From the NCBI GenBank assembly GCA_964452045.1, contig CAYVKM010000127.1, positions 1-7,818 of the forward strand: DNA of 7,818 nt. Reading direction: 5' to 3'. The stretch's first letter is position 1. Each line of letters begins with the position of its first letter. Made by a program: the position numbers and the translations under genes. The notes below the pieces were generated by a model that saw nothing but the letters and a program-made list of their open reading frames with translations, searched no databases and was not told the origin of the DNA. Below, piece by piece: positions 1 to 7,200 of this stretch. The stretch is from CAYVKM01 sp964452045 (lineage in GTDB: Bacteria; Calditrichota; Calditrichia; RBG-13-44-9).

Positions 1-546
1 GACGCAGACGGTTTTTCCAATCTCGAGAAATGGAATTTTCTGAGCGGTGGAATTCAGACCCAAAGCCTGGATAACATGGATATTTCCATGCTCATCGGGG
101 AAGGCCCTTTTAATATACCGGCGGGCGGATTTGTTACCGTTGCTTTTGCCCTGGCTGGTGGAAACAGTTTGACCGAACTGGAAGCCAACGCCGATGCCGC
201 CCAGAATCTTTGGAACAATCCATCGGTACGCATCAATCCAATCAGCGAAATCACCCCGGATAAATTTAATCTGGAGCAGAACTATCCCAATCCGTTCAAT
301 CCCAGTACCACCATTCCTTTTACCTTAGGCAAGAGTGTTGATGTCTCTTTAAAGATTTATAATATTGTCGGGCAGGAAGTCCGTACCCTGGTGAATGGGC
401 GGAAAGACGCCGGGCAGTACAAGCTGCAATGGGATGGCAAGGATAATTTCGGCCGCTCTGTTGCCAGTGGAATTTACTTTTACAAGCTGTCCGTTTCCGG
501 TACAGAAAATCTGACCCTTACCCGGAAAATGATCCTGATGAAATAA
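1..546 (+). CDS. Secreted protein, C-terminal part, with T9SS type A sorting domain (5'-truncated)
   Basis: The frame is open from base 1, so the start lies outside the window; 181 residues and a TAA stop are visible. The first ATG (position 76) lies inside a continuous domain and is not the start. Residues about 26-75 (DISMLIGEGPF, then VTVAFALAGG and an acidic helix ending AAQNLW) resemble the segment that often precedes the sorting domain in secreted S8-type peptidases and other exported proteins of Calditrichota and Marinimicrobia relatives. That comparison is from memory, and no catalytic domain is visible here. Residues about 85-181 are a typical T9SS type A sorting domain: NYPNPFNPST, then VSLKIYNIVGQEVRTL, a WDGKDNFGR turn, ASGIYFYKL and the terminal basic-hydrophobic TRKMILMK. 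In the known pathway this domain directs the protein through the outer membrane and is removed or used for attachment. The gene converges on the radical SAM gene, with a strong hairpin between them. Confidence 0.93.
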   Translation, partial: DADGFSNLEKWNFLSGGIQTQSLDNMDISMLIGEGPFNIPAGGFVTVAFALAGGNSLTELEANADAAQNLWNNPSVRINPISEITPDKFNLEQNYPNPFNPSTTIPFTLGKSVDVSLKIYNIVGQEVRTLVNGRKDAGQYKLQWDGKDNFGRSVASGIYFYKLSVSGTENLTLTRKMILMK

Positions 547-550
547 TAAT

Positions 551-587
551 ATAACCTCCCGAAGGTTTTAAACCTTCGGGAGGTTAT
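551..587. terminator. Perfect 18-bp inverted repeat, probable bidirectional terminator
   Basis: Bases 551-568 and 570-587 are exact reverse complements around a single central base (569). The stem is GC-rich in the middle (cctcccgaagg). It begins 4 bases after the stop of the upstream plus-strand gene and ends 6 bases from the stop of the convergent minus-strand gene, so it is placed to end both transcripts. The U-tract is weak on the plus strand (ccttgtt follows the stem). It is better on the minus strand, where the stem is followed by attattattt. Confidence 0.8.
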
Positions 588-593
588 CCTTGT

Positions 594-1508
594 TCAGATA
601 ACTTTATCCAACCGGTGCAGACCGGCATCCCGGGCCATTTGTACTGCCTGCAGAAATTCCGCATAATTGAGGGATCGGCCGATTTCCGGGTAATTGCCTG
701 CTTCGCCGGCTGGGCGGTACTGGGGCATCACATTCAGATAAGTATCGGGAGAAATCTCCCGGGAGATAAAATCGAAGATTTTCCGGCTATCTTCCAGCAT
801 TCCCGGCATCACCAGATGGCGGATCAGCAAACCCCTGTGGGCAATTCCTCCATCAATCTGCAGATCACCTACCTGCCGGTGCATTTCAGTGATAGCCGCT
901 TTGGCCACAGTTCCATAATTGGCAACGGCAGTGTAACGCTGTCCCAGGGCATCGCTAAAAAATTTGAAATCCGGCATATAAATATCAATTACCCCATCAA
1001 GTAATTTTAAACTGGACAGACTGTCATAACCGCTGGAGTTATAGACAATGGGCAAATGCAAACCATCATCTATAGCAATAAAGATTGCCTCAATCAGCTG
1101 CGGTACAATATGGCTGGGTGTCACAATGTTAATGTTGTGGCAGCCGATATCCTGCAATTCCAGCATCATTCCGGCAAACCTCTCGATGGAGGTGCTTTTC
1201 CCCAGCACCTGATGACTGATATCATAATTCTGGCAAAACAGGCAGCGCAGATTACAACCGCAGATAAAAATGGTCCCTGAACCATGGGAACCCACCAGAG
1301 GAGCTTCTTCACCAAAATGGGAGAAATAACTGGAAACGTTCGGATTACTCCCGGTCTGGCACTCACCCAGTTCTCCCTGCAAACGGTTCACCCGGCAGTT
1401 TCTGGGACAGACCCGACAATCGGTCAAGATCTTTTTGGCGGTGGCTACTCTTTTGCGGAGAGATCCATTTTCAAACAATTTCAGATATGATGGATAAGCA
1501 CTATCCAT
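594..1508 (-). CDS. Radical SAM protein, PflX-like (COG1313 type)
   Basis: The 304-residue product is full length for the PflX-like family, often annotated as putative pyruvate formate-lyase activating enzyme. The radical SAM signature CNLRCLFC (C85, C89, C92; CX3CX2C) would hold the 4Fe-4S cluster that cleaves S-adenosylmethionine. An N-terminal cysteine group (C31, C34, C38, C50, in DCRVCPRNC and GELGEC) is typical of this family and may bind another metal or cluster. Other family-like segments are NIVTPSHIVPQ (about 128-138), VYNSSGYD (155-162), DIYMPDFKF (175-183), LLIRHLVMPG (227-236) and NVMPQYRP (259-266). The real substrate of this family is not established, and no glycyl-radical enzyme is visible in the window to act as its partner. 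The gene follows the glycosyltransferase gene by 30 bp in the same reading frame, whose stop is the nearest upstream in-frame stop. The ATG at 1508 is the only good start, but no clear Shine-Dalgarno precedes it (ttttacctt), so translation may be coupled or leaderless-like. Confidence 0.93.
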   Translation of the reverse strand: MDSAYPSYLKLFENGSLRKRVATAKKILTDCRVCPRNCRVNRLQGELGECQTGSNPNVSSYFSHFGEEAPLVGSHGSGTIFICGCNLRCLFCQNYDISHQVLGKSTSIERFAGMMLELQDIGCHNINIVTPSHIVPQLIEAIFIAIDDGLHLPIVYNSSGYDSLSSLKLLDGVIDIYMPDFKFFSDALGQRYTAVANYGTVAKAAITEMHRQVGDLQIDGGIAHRGLLIRHLVMPGMLEDSRKIFDFISREISPDTYLNVMPQYRPAGEAGNYPEIGRSLNYAEFLQAVQMARDAGLHRLDKVI

Positions 1509-1538
1509 AAGGTAAAAATTTTTGTCCGGTAGATATAT

Positions 1539-2750
1539 TTATTTCAGATTATCTGCTTCTACCGCTTCTATCAGCATTTCAAAAAAGCGGGGCTCGGCGT
1601 CAATCACCCGGTTCCAGTTGGGAATAAAGGTTGTTTCGAACGGATTTTCCAGCAATACCTGTCCTGCTTTGATAATGCTCTGGACAAAACTTTCCACCGC
1701 TCTGGCCTCCTCATGGCGGTCGTAGGTGAGGCCGTTTAATGAGGCATCCATGGCATAACGTGCGATAAAATCCCGGGCGGTGCGGAGATAAGTGGACTTC
1801 AGGGTGATGAAGAACTCATTGGTAAAGACGATACCATGTGCCGCCAGGGTGCGGAAAAGTGATTTGGAAATATCAGTAGCCATCTTTAACAGACCGGCAT
1901 CCAGGTCATTCCAGACAATCGCCTGGTGTTTGTGTTCATAGATCTTAGCGATATCCACCTGGGCTACCCGGTGCAAAACGGTATTCCGGTGCACTTCGGC
2001 CAGAACACCCATTTCCAATCCCCAATCTCCCGGAATTCTCAACCGTTGGGCCAGATCCACACTCATGGCAAACTCACCCGCCAGGATATAGCGGAAACTG
2101 TCCAGGTATTCCAGAAAATCATTTTTTCCCAGCATTTTCTGCAGCGCCCGGATAAGCGGGGTCACGAATAGGCGGGTCACCCGGCCATGTAACCGGCCGG
2201 ACAAGCGGGAATAGTATCCTTTGCAAAATTCAAACGGGTGGGTGGGATGCATCATGGGGTATACCAGGCGAGCAAGCAATTCCCTGGTATAATTTCGTAT
2301 ATCACAATCGTGAAGGGCAATCACATCTGAGGCACCGGTAGCGATGATGTAACCGTTGGCCATCCAGCTTTGGCTTCCTTTTCCCTGAACACCGACACTG
2401 ATCCCGATCTTTTCCAGATGACTATACAGCTTTTTCATCCGCGGACCATCGTTCCAGATAATCCGCCAGTGTTGTGGCAGGACGGAGAAGAACTCTTTGG
2501 CCTTTTTGAACTGCGGAGCGGTCATCCGGAACATGGTGATGACAATCTCATTGACGTAGCGAACTTCTTTCAGTTCTTCTATAATATTCGGGAGTGCAGG
2601 TGTCTCTAATTCGGAATAGAGGGAAGGTAAAACCAGGGCAAGTTGGCGTTTCTTGGCATTATCAATTAATTCCGATTCCAATTCTTCCAGAGAGCGGTCG
2701 GTTAATCGATGCAAGGTTACTATTTGTCCGTTCTGAAAGAAATCTGACAT
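1539..2750 (-). CDS. GT81-family glucosyl-3-phosphoglycerate synthase-like glycosyltransferase
   Basis: The product is 403 residues from the ATG at 2750. It resembles GpgS, the cytoplasmic GT-A enzyme that transfers glucose from an NDP-glucose donor to 3-phosphoglycerate, the first step towards glucosylglycerate, a compatible solute. Matching landmarks are LVLPSLYSE (39-47, the nucleotide-binding strand and acidic residue), a GKG loop (123-125), the metal-binding DXD as DCD (148-150), KGYYSR (177-182), GRVTRLF (189-195), LAGEFAM (223-229), DWGLEMG (242-248) and YEHKHQ (271-276), whose histidine is a likely metal ligand. A mostly helical C-terminal extension (about 290-403) makes it longer than the mycobacterial enzymes. 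No phosphatase partner (GpgP) or glucosylglycerate hydrolase is in the window, so the exact acceptor and donor are inferred; a related mannosyl or other glycosyl transfer is possible. The start was chosen because AGGAGG sits 8 bases upstream of this ATG. An in-frame TTG two codons earlier lies only 2 bases from that site. It is probably co-transcribed with the radical SAM gene 30 bp downstream. Confidence 0.87.
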   Translation of the reverse strand: MSDFFQNGQIVTLHRLTDRSLEELESELIDNAKKRQLALVLPSLYSELETPALPNIIEELKEVRYVNEIVITMFRMTAPQFKKAKEFFSVLPQHWRIIWNDGPRMKKLYSHLEKIGISVGVQGKGSQSWMANGYIIATGASDVIALHDCDIRNYTRELLARLVYPMMHPTHPFEFCKGYYSRLSGRLHGRVTRLFVTPLIRALQKMLGKNDFLEYLDSFRYILAGEFAMSVDLAQRLRIPGDWGLEMGVLAEVHRNTVLHRVAQVDIAKIYEHKHQAIVWNDLDAGLLKMATDISKSLFRTLAAHGIVFTNEFFITLKSTYLRTARDFIARYAMDASLNGLTYDRHEEARAVESFVQSIIKAGQVLLENPFETTFIPNWNRVIDAEPRFFEMLIEAVEADNLK

Positions 2751-2758
2751 TTGCAACT

Positions 2759-2764
2759 CCTCCT
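2759..2764 (-). promoter_or_regulatory. Shine-Dalgarno site of the GT81 glycosyltransferase
   Basis: The minus-strand AGGAGG is separated from the ATG ending at 2750 by 8 bases, and from the upstream in-frame TTG (2756-2754) by only 2. This supports the ATG as the real start and a 403-residue protein. The rest of the 117-bp gap to the upstream gene shows no convincing promoter, though one cannot be excluded. Confidence 0.8.
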
Positions 2765-2867
2765 GTATTAAATTCCTGAATATAGCTTTTTAATGTAACA
2801 CAATAATGAAAATCCTCCAAATTTTTTCCAGATCAATCAACTTCTGGCAACTGATCCGCCAAAATCT

Positions 2868-3872
2868 TTAATGGACGATTTCCTTCATCAGGGCTTCGGT
2901 GAGTCCGGTGGTTGTAGCCGTTCCGCCCATATCCGGGGTCAGGTGGATTTTTTCAGTCAGAACTACAATAATGGCATGTTTGATATGATTGGCCACATGA
3001 TCCTCTCCCAGATAGCGCATCATCTGTTCGGCCGAGAGCATCACTGCCAGGGGATTTGCAATGTTCTTCCCGGCAATATCCGGGGCACTGCCATGCACCG
3101 CTTCAAAGACCGCTAATCCTTCCCCATAATTGGCACCGGGAACCAGACCAAGGCCACCGACCAGTCCTGCACCGAGATCGCTGATGATATCTCCGTATAG
3201 ATTAGTCAGCACCATCACATCAAACTGTTCCGGATGCATCACCATCTGCATAGCACAGTTATCCACGATAATCTCCTTATAGCTGATTTCCGGATAGCCT
3301 TTGGCAATTTCCCGGCAGCTTTTCAGAAAAAGACCATCGCTTTTTTTCATAATATTGGCCTTATGGACAGAATGAACCATTTTACGACCTTCTTTACGGG
3401 CATACTCAAAAGCAAATTTAGCAATACGGTCCGATGCCACGGTGGTAATAATTTTCAAGGTCTGAGCTACACCCGGGGCAATGTCCTGCTCCAGTCCGGC
3501 ATACACATCTTCGGTATTTTCCCGGACGATAACCATATCCACATCCAAAAACTTGGTACTGATGCCATACTTTGAACTAATCGGCCGGACGTTGGCATAG
3601 AGATTCAACTGTTTTCGTAAAGCAACATTCACACTGGTAAATCCTTCTCCCACCGGGGTGGTGATGGGACCTTTCAATGCCACTTTGTTACGCCGAATGG
3701 ATTCAATTACTGCATCGGGCAATGGTGTGCCATGTTTCTCAAGTGCACCGGCACCGGCTTCTACCACTTCCCATTCAATTTCCGCACCTGCCGCCTCCAG
3801 CAGACGTTGAGTGGCTCCGGTTACTTCCGGACCGATACCATCCCCCGGTATTAAGGTAATTTTATGTATCAT
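2868..3872 (-). CDS. icd: NAD-dependent isocitrate dehydrogenase
   Basis: The 334-residue product belongs to the isocitrate/isopropylmalate dehydrogenase family of beta-decarboxylating dehydrogenases. It should convert isocitrate to 2-oxoglutarate and CO2 in the TCA cycle. Substrate motifs favour isocitrate: SVNVALRKQ (S80, N82, R86) carries the Ser-x-Asn-x-x-x-Arg pattern of isocitrate enzymes, followed by LYANVRP (R96). Isopropylmalate and homoisocitrate dehydrogenases lack that pattern. Further active-site elements are VRENTEDVYAG (R117, Y124), HKANIMK (K171), DNCAMQ (D204) and NLYGDIISD (D228, D232). The cofactor loop HGSAPDIAGKNIANP (H260-P274) has Asp-Ile at 265-266, as in NAD-using members, and lacks the Lys-Tyr of NADP-type enzymes. 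The length matches the short NAD-type family (about 330-340 residues) and not the roughly 415-residue E. coli type. IPGDGIGPEV at 8-17 is the usual N-terminus. The ATG at 3872 is preceded by AAGGAG at 8 bases. The stop is 117 bp before the glycosyltransferase gene. Confidence 0.92.
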   Translation of the reverse strand: MIHKITLIPGDGIGPEVTGATQRLLEAAGAEIEWEVVEAGAGALEKHGTPLPDAVIESIRRNKVALKGPITTPVGEGFTSVNVALRKQLNLYANVRPISSKYGISTKFLDVDMVIVRENTEDVYAGLEQDIAPGVAQTLKIITTVASDRIAKFAFEYARKEGRKMVHSVHKANIMKKSDGLFLKSCREIAKGYPEISYKEIIVDNCAMQMVMHPEQFDVMVLTNLYGDIISDLGAGLVGGLGLVPGANYGEGLAVFEAVHGSAPDIAGKNIANPLAVMLSAEQMMRYLGEDHVANHIKHAIIVVLTEKIHLTPDMGGTATTTGLTEALMKEIVH

Positions 3873-3908
3873 CAGAGATGCTCCTTATGCATTAGCAGCA
3901 AACCATCA

Positions 3909-3926
3909 AAATTGAATCTTCAATTT
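3909..3926. repeat. 8-bp inverted repeat in the icd leader
   Basis: The arms aaattgaa (3909-3916) and ttcaattt (3919-3926) are exact reverse complements with a 2-base spacer. The repeat lies about 36-54 bases upstream of the icd start, a position where an operator or leader hairpin could act. It is AT-rich, so chance is a real possibility. Confidence 0.4.
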
Positions 3927-4128
3927 AATAGCAGAAGCTTCATTTCTATAACAGAAAATCAGAATTGATAAAAAGTAAAAAAACTAATTTCACTACGAAT
4001 TTCTTGCTTATCACGAATATATTTTTTATACTTATCCGGTTTTGATATTATTTTCTCTTACAAACTCGAGACCGAATATTTAAGACTAATTCTCATTGAT
4101 ATTTATCGTTCCTTCTCCCACGACTGTT

Positions 4129-4136
4129 GATTAATC
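4129..4136. repeat. Palindromic octamer gattaatc, copy 1
   Basis: This is a perfect 8-bp palindrome. An identical copy lies 65 bp further on at 4194-4201. Together they frame the likely promoter and leader of the large secreted protein and could be regulator half-sites. The evidence is positional only. Confidence 0.35.
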
Positions 4137-4190
4137 CTATATTATATAACGAATTATTTAGCCTTATATAAATAATTTATTAAAAACACG

Positions 4191-4201
4191 AAGGATTAAT
4201 C
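4191..4201 (+). promoter_or_regulatory. Shine-Dalgarno AAGGA of the large secreted protein, overlapped by gattaatc copy 2
   Basis: AAGGA (4191-4195) lies 6 bases before the ATG at 4202 and fixes this start, which also yields a standard signal peptide. The second copy of the gattaatc palindrome (4194-4201) overlaps the end of this site and touches the start codon. A protein bound there could block translation initiation or early transcription, but that is speculation. Confidence 0.7.
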
Positions 4202-7200
4202 ATGAAAGTGAAATCTATACTTTTAGTTTTTCTCTCGATTATTCTTATCATGCAATTCTCCAACGCCAGCGTTTGGGAACGCCAGGCGGCGGACAGCACC
4301 GGCACCGATAAAGGTTGGTATTGTTCACTTGCTATCGACGGTGAGAACAATCCTCATATCGCTTATTATGATGCAGATTTTCAGGATTTACGTTATGCCC
4401 ATTATCAAAATGGTGTTTGGACAGTTGAAATTGTAGACAGTATCGGACATGCCGGAGAATACTGCAGTCTGGCCTTAGATTCGCAGAATAAACCACACAT
4501 TAGTTATCAGCAGATATATGAAGGATACTATCCCAGTTTAAAATATGCTACTCGAACAGATTCGGGTTGGCAAAAAATTATTATCGCTACACCCAAAGAT
4601 ACCTCCTATGCCGAAGCAGGTGAAAACAGCAGTATTGCTATTAATGGAAATGATTATCCTTGTATCTCCTATACACAATTCTATCCTACCAAAATTAAAT
4701 TTGCATATGAAGATGAAAATGGCTGGCATATTGCGGATGTCAACGATGTTTATACTTGCTACTTCACGAAATTAGTTTTTGATAATACTGATCAACCCGT
4801 GATTGGCTTTCACTATTATGAAACAGAAGATACGGTTTACCATAATAGGCTAAAAATCGCCTATCTGAATCCAACCGACTCAAGCTGGTCGATTGTTACG
4901 GTGCCGGATAGTATTGGAAGCACAAGTTATGGCGATTTACTCGGGTTCGACATGGATAGTCAAAATAACGCCTATTTTACTTATCAGAATTATTGGTACT
5001 ATCATTTACATTTAGCAGTTTACGATGGTCAAAGTTGGAGTATTGAGACGGTTACTGAGAATCCTGGTTTGTATAGTTCCCCGGGACTAAAGCTTAGAGT
5101 TAACCAGCTGGATCAACCAGTAATTGTTGAATTTTATTTCAGCGACGAAGTACGTCTTTATCAAAAAGTAAGCGGACAATGGAGCTATCAAACTGTTGAT
5201 AAGGTTGAATACGGAATTAGTCCTACAGTATATTGTTCTTTGGATTTTAATAGCGATAATTATCCCCGCATTGCCATACAGGGAAGAACCACAAGTTATA
5301 CACGCAGTGGTCTGTTTTATTATCGTTACTGGCCGGGCGACCCGCAAATTGCCCATCCAGAACCAGCTCACAATTTTGGAACGGTCTGGACCCAAAGTTA
5401 TGCAGACTGGGGCTGTCCGGTGGAAAACCAGGGTGATGCCCCGCTGATTCTCCGTGAATTGAATCTCACCTCTGAATGGTATGATACTGCATTTCATGTG
5501 GTTAATACACCTTTACCAAAAACAATTCTGCCAAATGATACCGGTTTTATTACCATCCGTTTCAAGCCGGATGCCGAAGCTACGTTTTACGACACGCTCA
5601 TTGTCTCCTCTAACGATTCGTTACAATTAGAAAGTCAGGTAACCGTTCAGGGCAGCGGGACCACCAGCGGTACAACCGGAGATCTCACATTTACAGTCAA
5701 TAATGCCTATATTGATCATCCTCATCGGTTGCTTAAGAGAGATTTACCTCTGATAGATGCCACGGTTGTGCTTTACCAGAACGGACAACCAATTTACGGA
5801 CCAGTTCAAACCGGATCCGATGGTCGGATATTTTTACCAAACGTCGCCGTTGGGGAATACGATTTCAGGATTACCAAACAGGTCTCAATTCCTGGTAATC
5901 AACCTAATACCACTTTGTTAGATACACTCGGATTAACAAAAACATTTCAATTGGGTCCCGGCGGAAATTCCAAATCGATTGTCTTCCCGGAATCTTTAAT
6001 TGTCGAAAAGTACCAGCATATCTACAATTTAACCCATATTGACAAAACCAGCTGGGATTATACCACAACCTTCCATTATCATAACAGTGAAAATCAGGTA
6101 AGAGAACTGCTGGATCTCTGGAAAATGAATTTACCTATCGAAGTCGATGTGAGTACCGGAAGGCTTATCCTGGATGAACACATGGTTTATCGCTTATTTG
6201 ATGCCGGTTATTCAATGGGGACAGAATTTGTGCATGATGTGGGAGAGTTAATCAATATGGTGTTCTATTCCGACCAATATATGCCAGGCTTCTTTAAAAT
6301 TATTCTGGATTTCATTGGCAATATAATCACCGGCGATCCATTAGGAGCCTTGGTTCAATTGGTGGTAAATGCAATAATAAGTTATATGCAATCTCATATT
6401 TTTGATCTCATCGGTGAGGGTATCCAGCAAGCAGCGGCACTGCTCCCGGACGGAGGCGAACAGATTGTAATGGCAGCCTGGCATGACATCGGCAGCCAAT
6501 ATTCGGGATGGGGGGTACTATTAGGCGGTTTTTCAACCGGGTCGTGGTCACATATGAAGGGTTTGATTTACAACCAGTTTAAGAACACCCTTTTTCAGGA
6601 TGTGTACATTGACATATTAACCGACCCCCAAATTGAAGAAGGAAAAAACTATTCCCAAAATTTTCAATATAATGGAGAATTCACTGAGGCTTATGATTAC
6701 ACAGGTGATTTCATCGCGGGTAAACTGAGCGATATTGAAACGGCAGAATCTGTCTGTCATGGATTAAGAATTTCCGCCGAATTATTTAATACAACTTCAG
6801 CGGTACTTGACATTCTGGGGGTATTACCCATTCCGGGACTGGGAATAGTGAATGCCCTGAATACCGCCCTAAAAATTTCGGCTTATGTGGAAGTTTTAAG
6901 CGCAATTGGAATTTCATCTTATGAATTTTTCTCATTGCCTGACGATATGGATAATGCCGTAAATAGAATCTATTTCCCCGAGGGGAAAAATCTTTTCTCC
7001 CGGGAGAGTCCACCCGAACTCCCATTGAGAAAAATGAATCCCGGCCTGCGTTCCGCCATAGAAGCAAGATTATGGAAAAGTCTTAATGATTACGACTCGA
7101 CCATTACTGAAATAAAACAGCAAGTGAACAATGGTGATGTAGATCAGGCACTCATCGCTATGGATGATTTAATGAAAAGCGAAAATAACTATCAAAATAA

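Larger units (their letters stand above)
3873..4201. promoter_or_regulatory. AT-rich divergent intergenic region between icd and the large secreted protein
   Basis: This 329-bp stretch must hold the leaders, and probably the promoters, of both divergent genes. It is clearly more AT-rich than the flanking genes. No open frame with a plausible start was accepted. Shine-Dalgarno sites are visible at both ends: AAGGAG at 3886-3881 for icd (minus strand) and AAGGA at 4191-4195 for the plus-strand gene. TATA-like stretches occur at 4138-4149 and 4165-4172, but no -35/-10 pair with normal spacing was found, and no TTTG/TAnnTTTG pair of the Bacteroidetes type either. It also holds an inverted repeat (3909-3926), two copies of gattaatc and several acgaat motifs, listed separately. 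Confidence 0.6.

Noticed and set aside
615..1004. Plus-strand open frame of 129 codons
   Set aside because: It lies wholly inside the radical SAM gene on the other strand, whose protein has clear family motifs; the plus-strand translation resembles nothing and lacks a good ribosome binding site.
2828..2856. Possible hairpins (gatca/tgatc and ccaga/tctgg) after the isocitrate dehydrogenase gene
   Set aside because: The stems are short or need several wobble pairs, overlap each other, and are not followed by a U-tract on the minus strand, so a terminator cannot be supported.
4127..4150. Candidate promoter ttgatt ... tataac before the large secreted gene
   Set aside because: The spacer is only about 12 bases, too short for a standard sigma-70 type promoter, and the AT-rich setting makes TATA-like words common by chance.
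4268..5341. Tandem DNA repeat or recent duplication in the propeller region
   Set aside because: The units are similar only at protein level and the nucleotide sequences have diverged widely, so no recent DNA repeat is present.
5087..5497. Minus-strand open frame of 136 codons
   Set aside because: It is antisense to the propeller and ASH-like part of the large secreted protein, which has consistent repeats in the plus frame; it is a shadow frame.
6786..7067. Minus-strand open frame of 93 codons
   Set aside because: It is antisense to the large secreted gene, with no recognisable motif or upstream Shine-Dalgarno.
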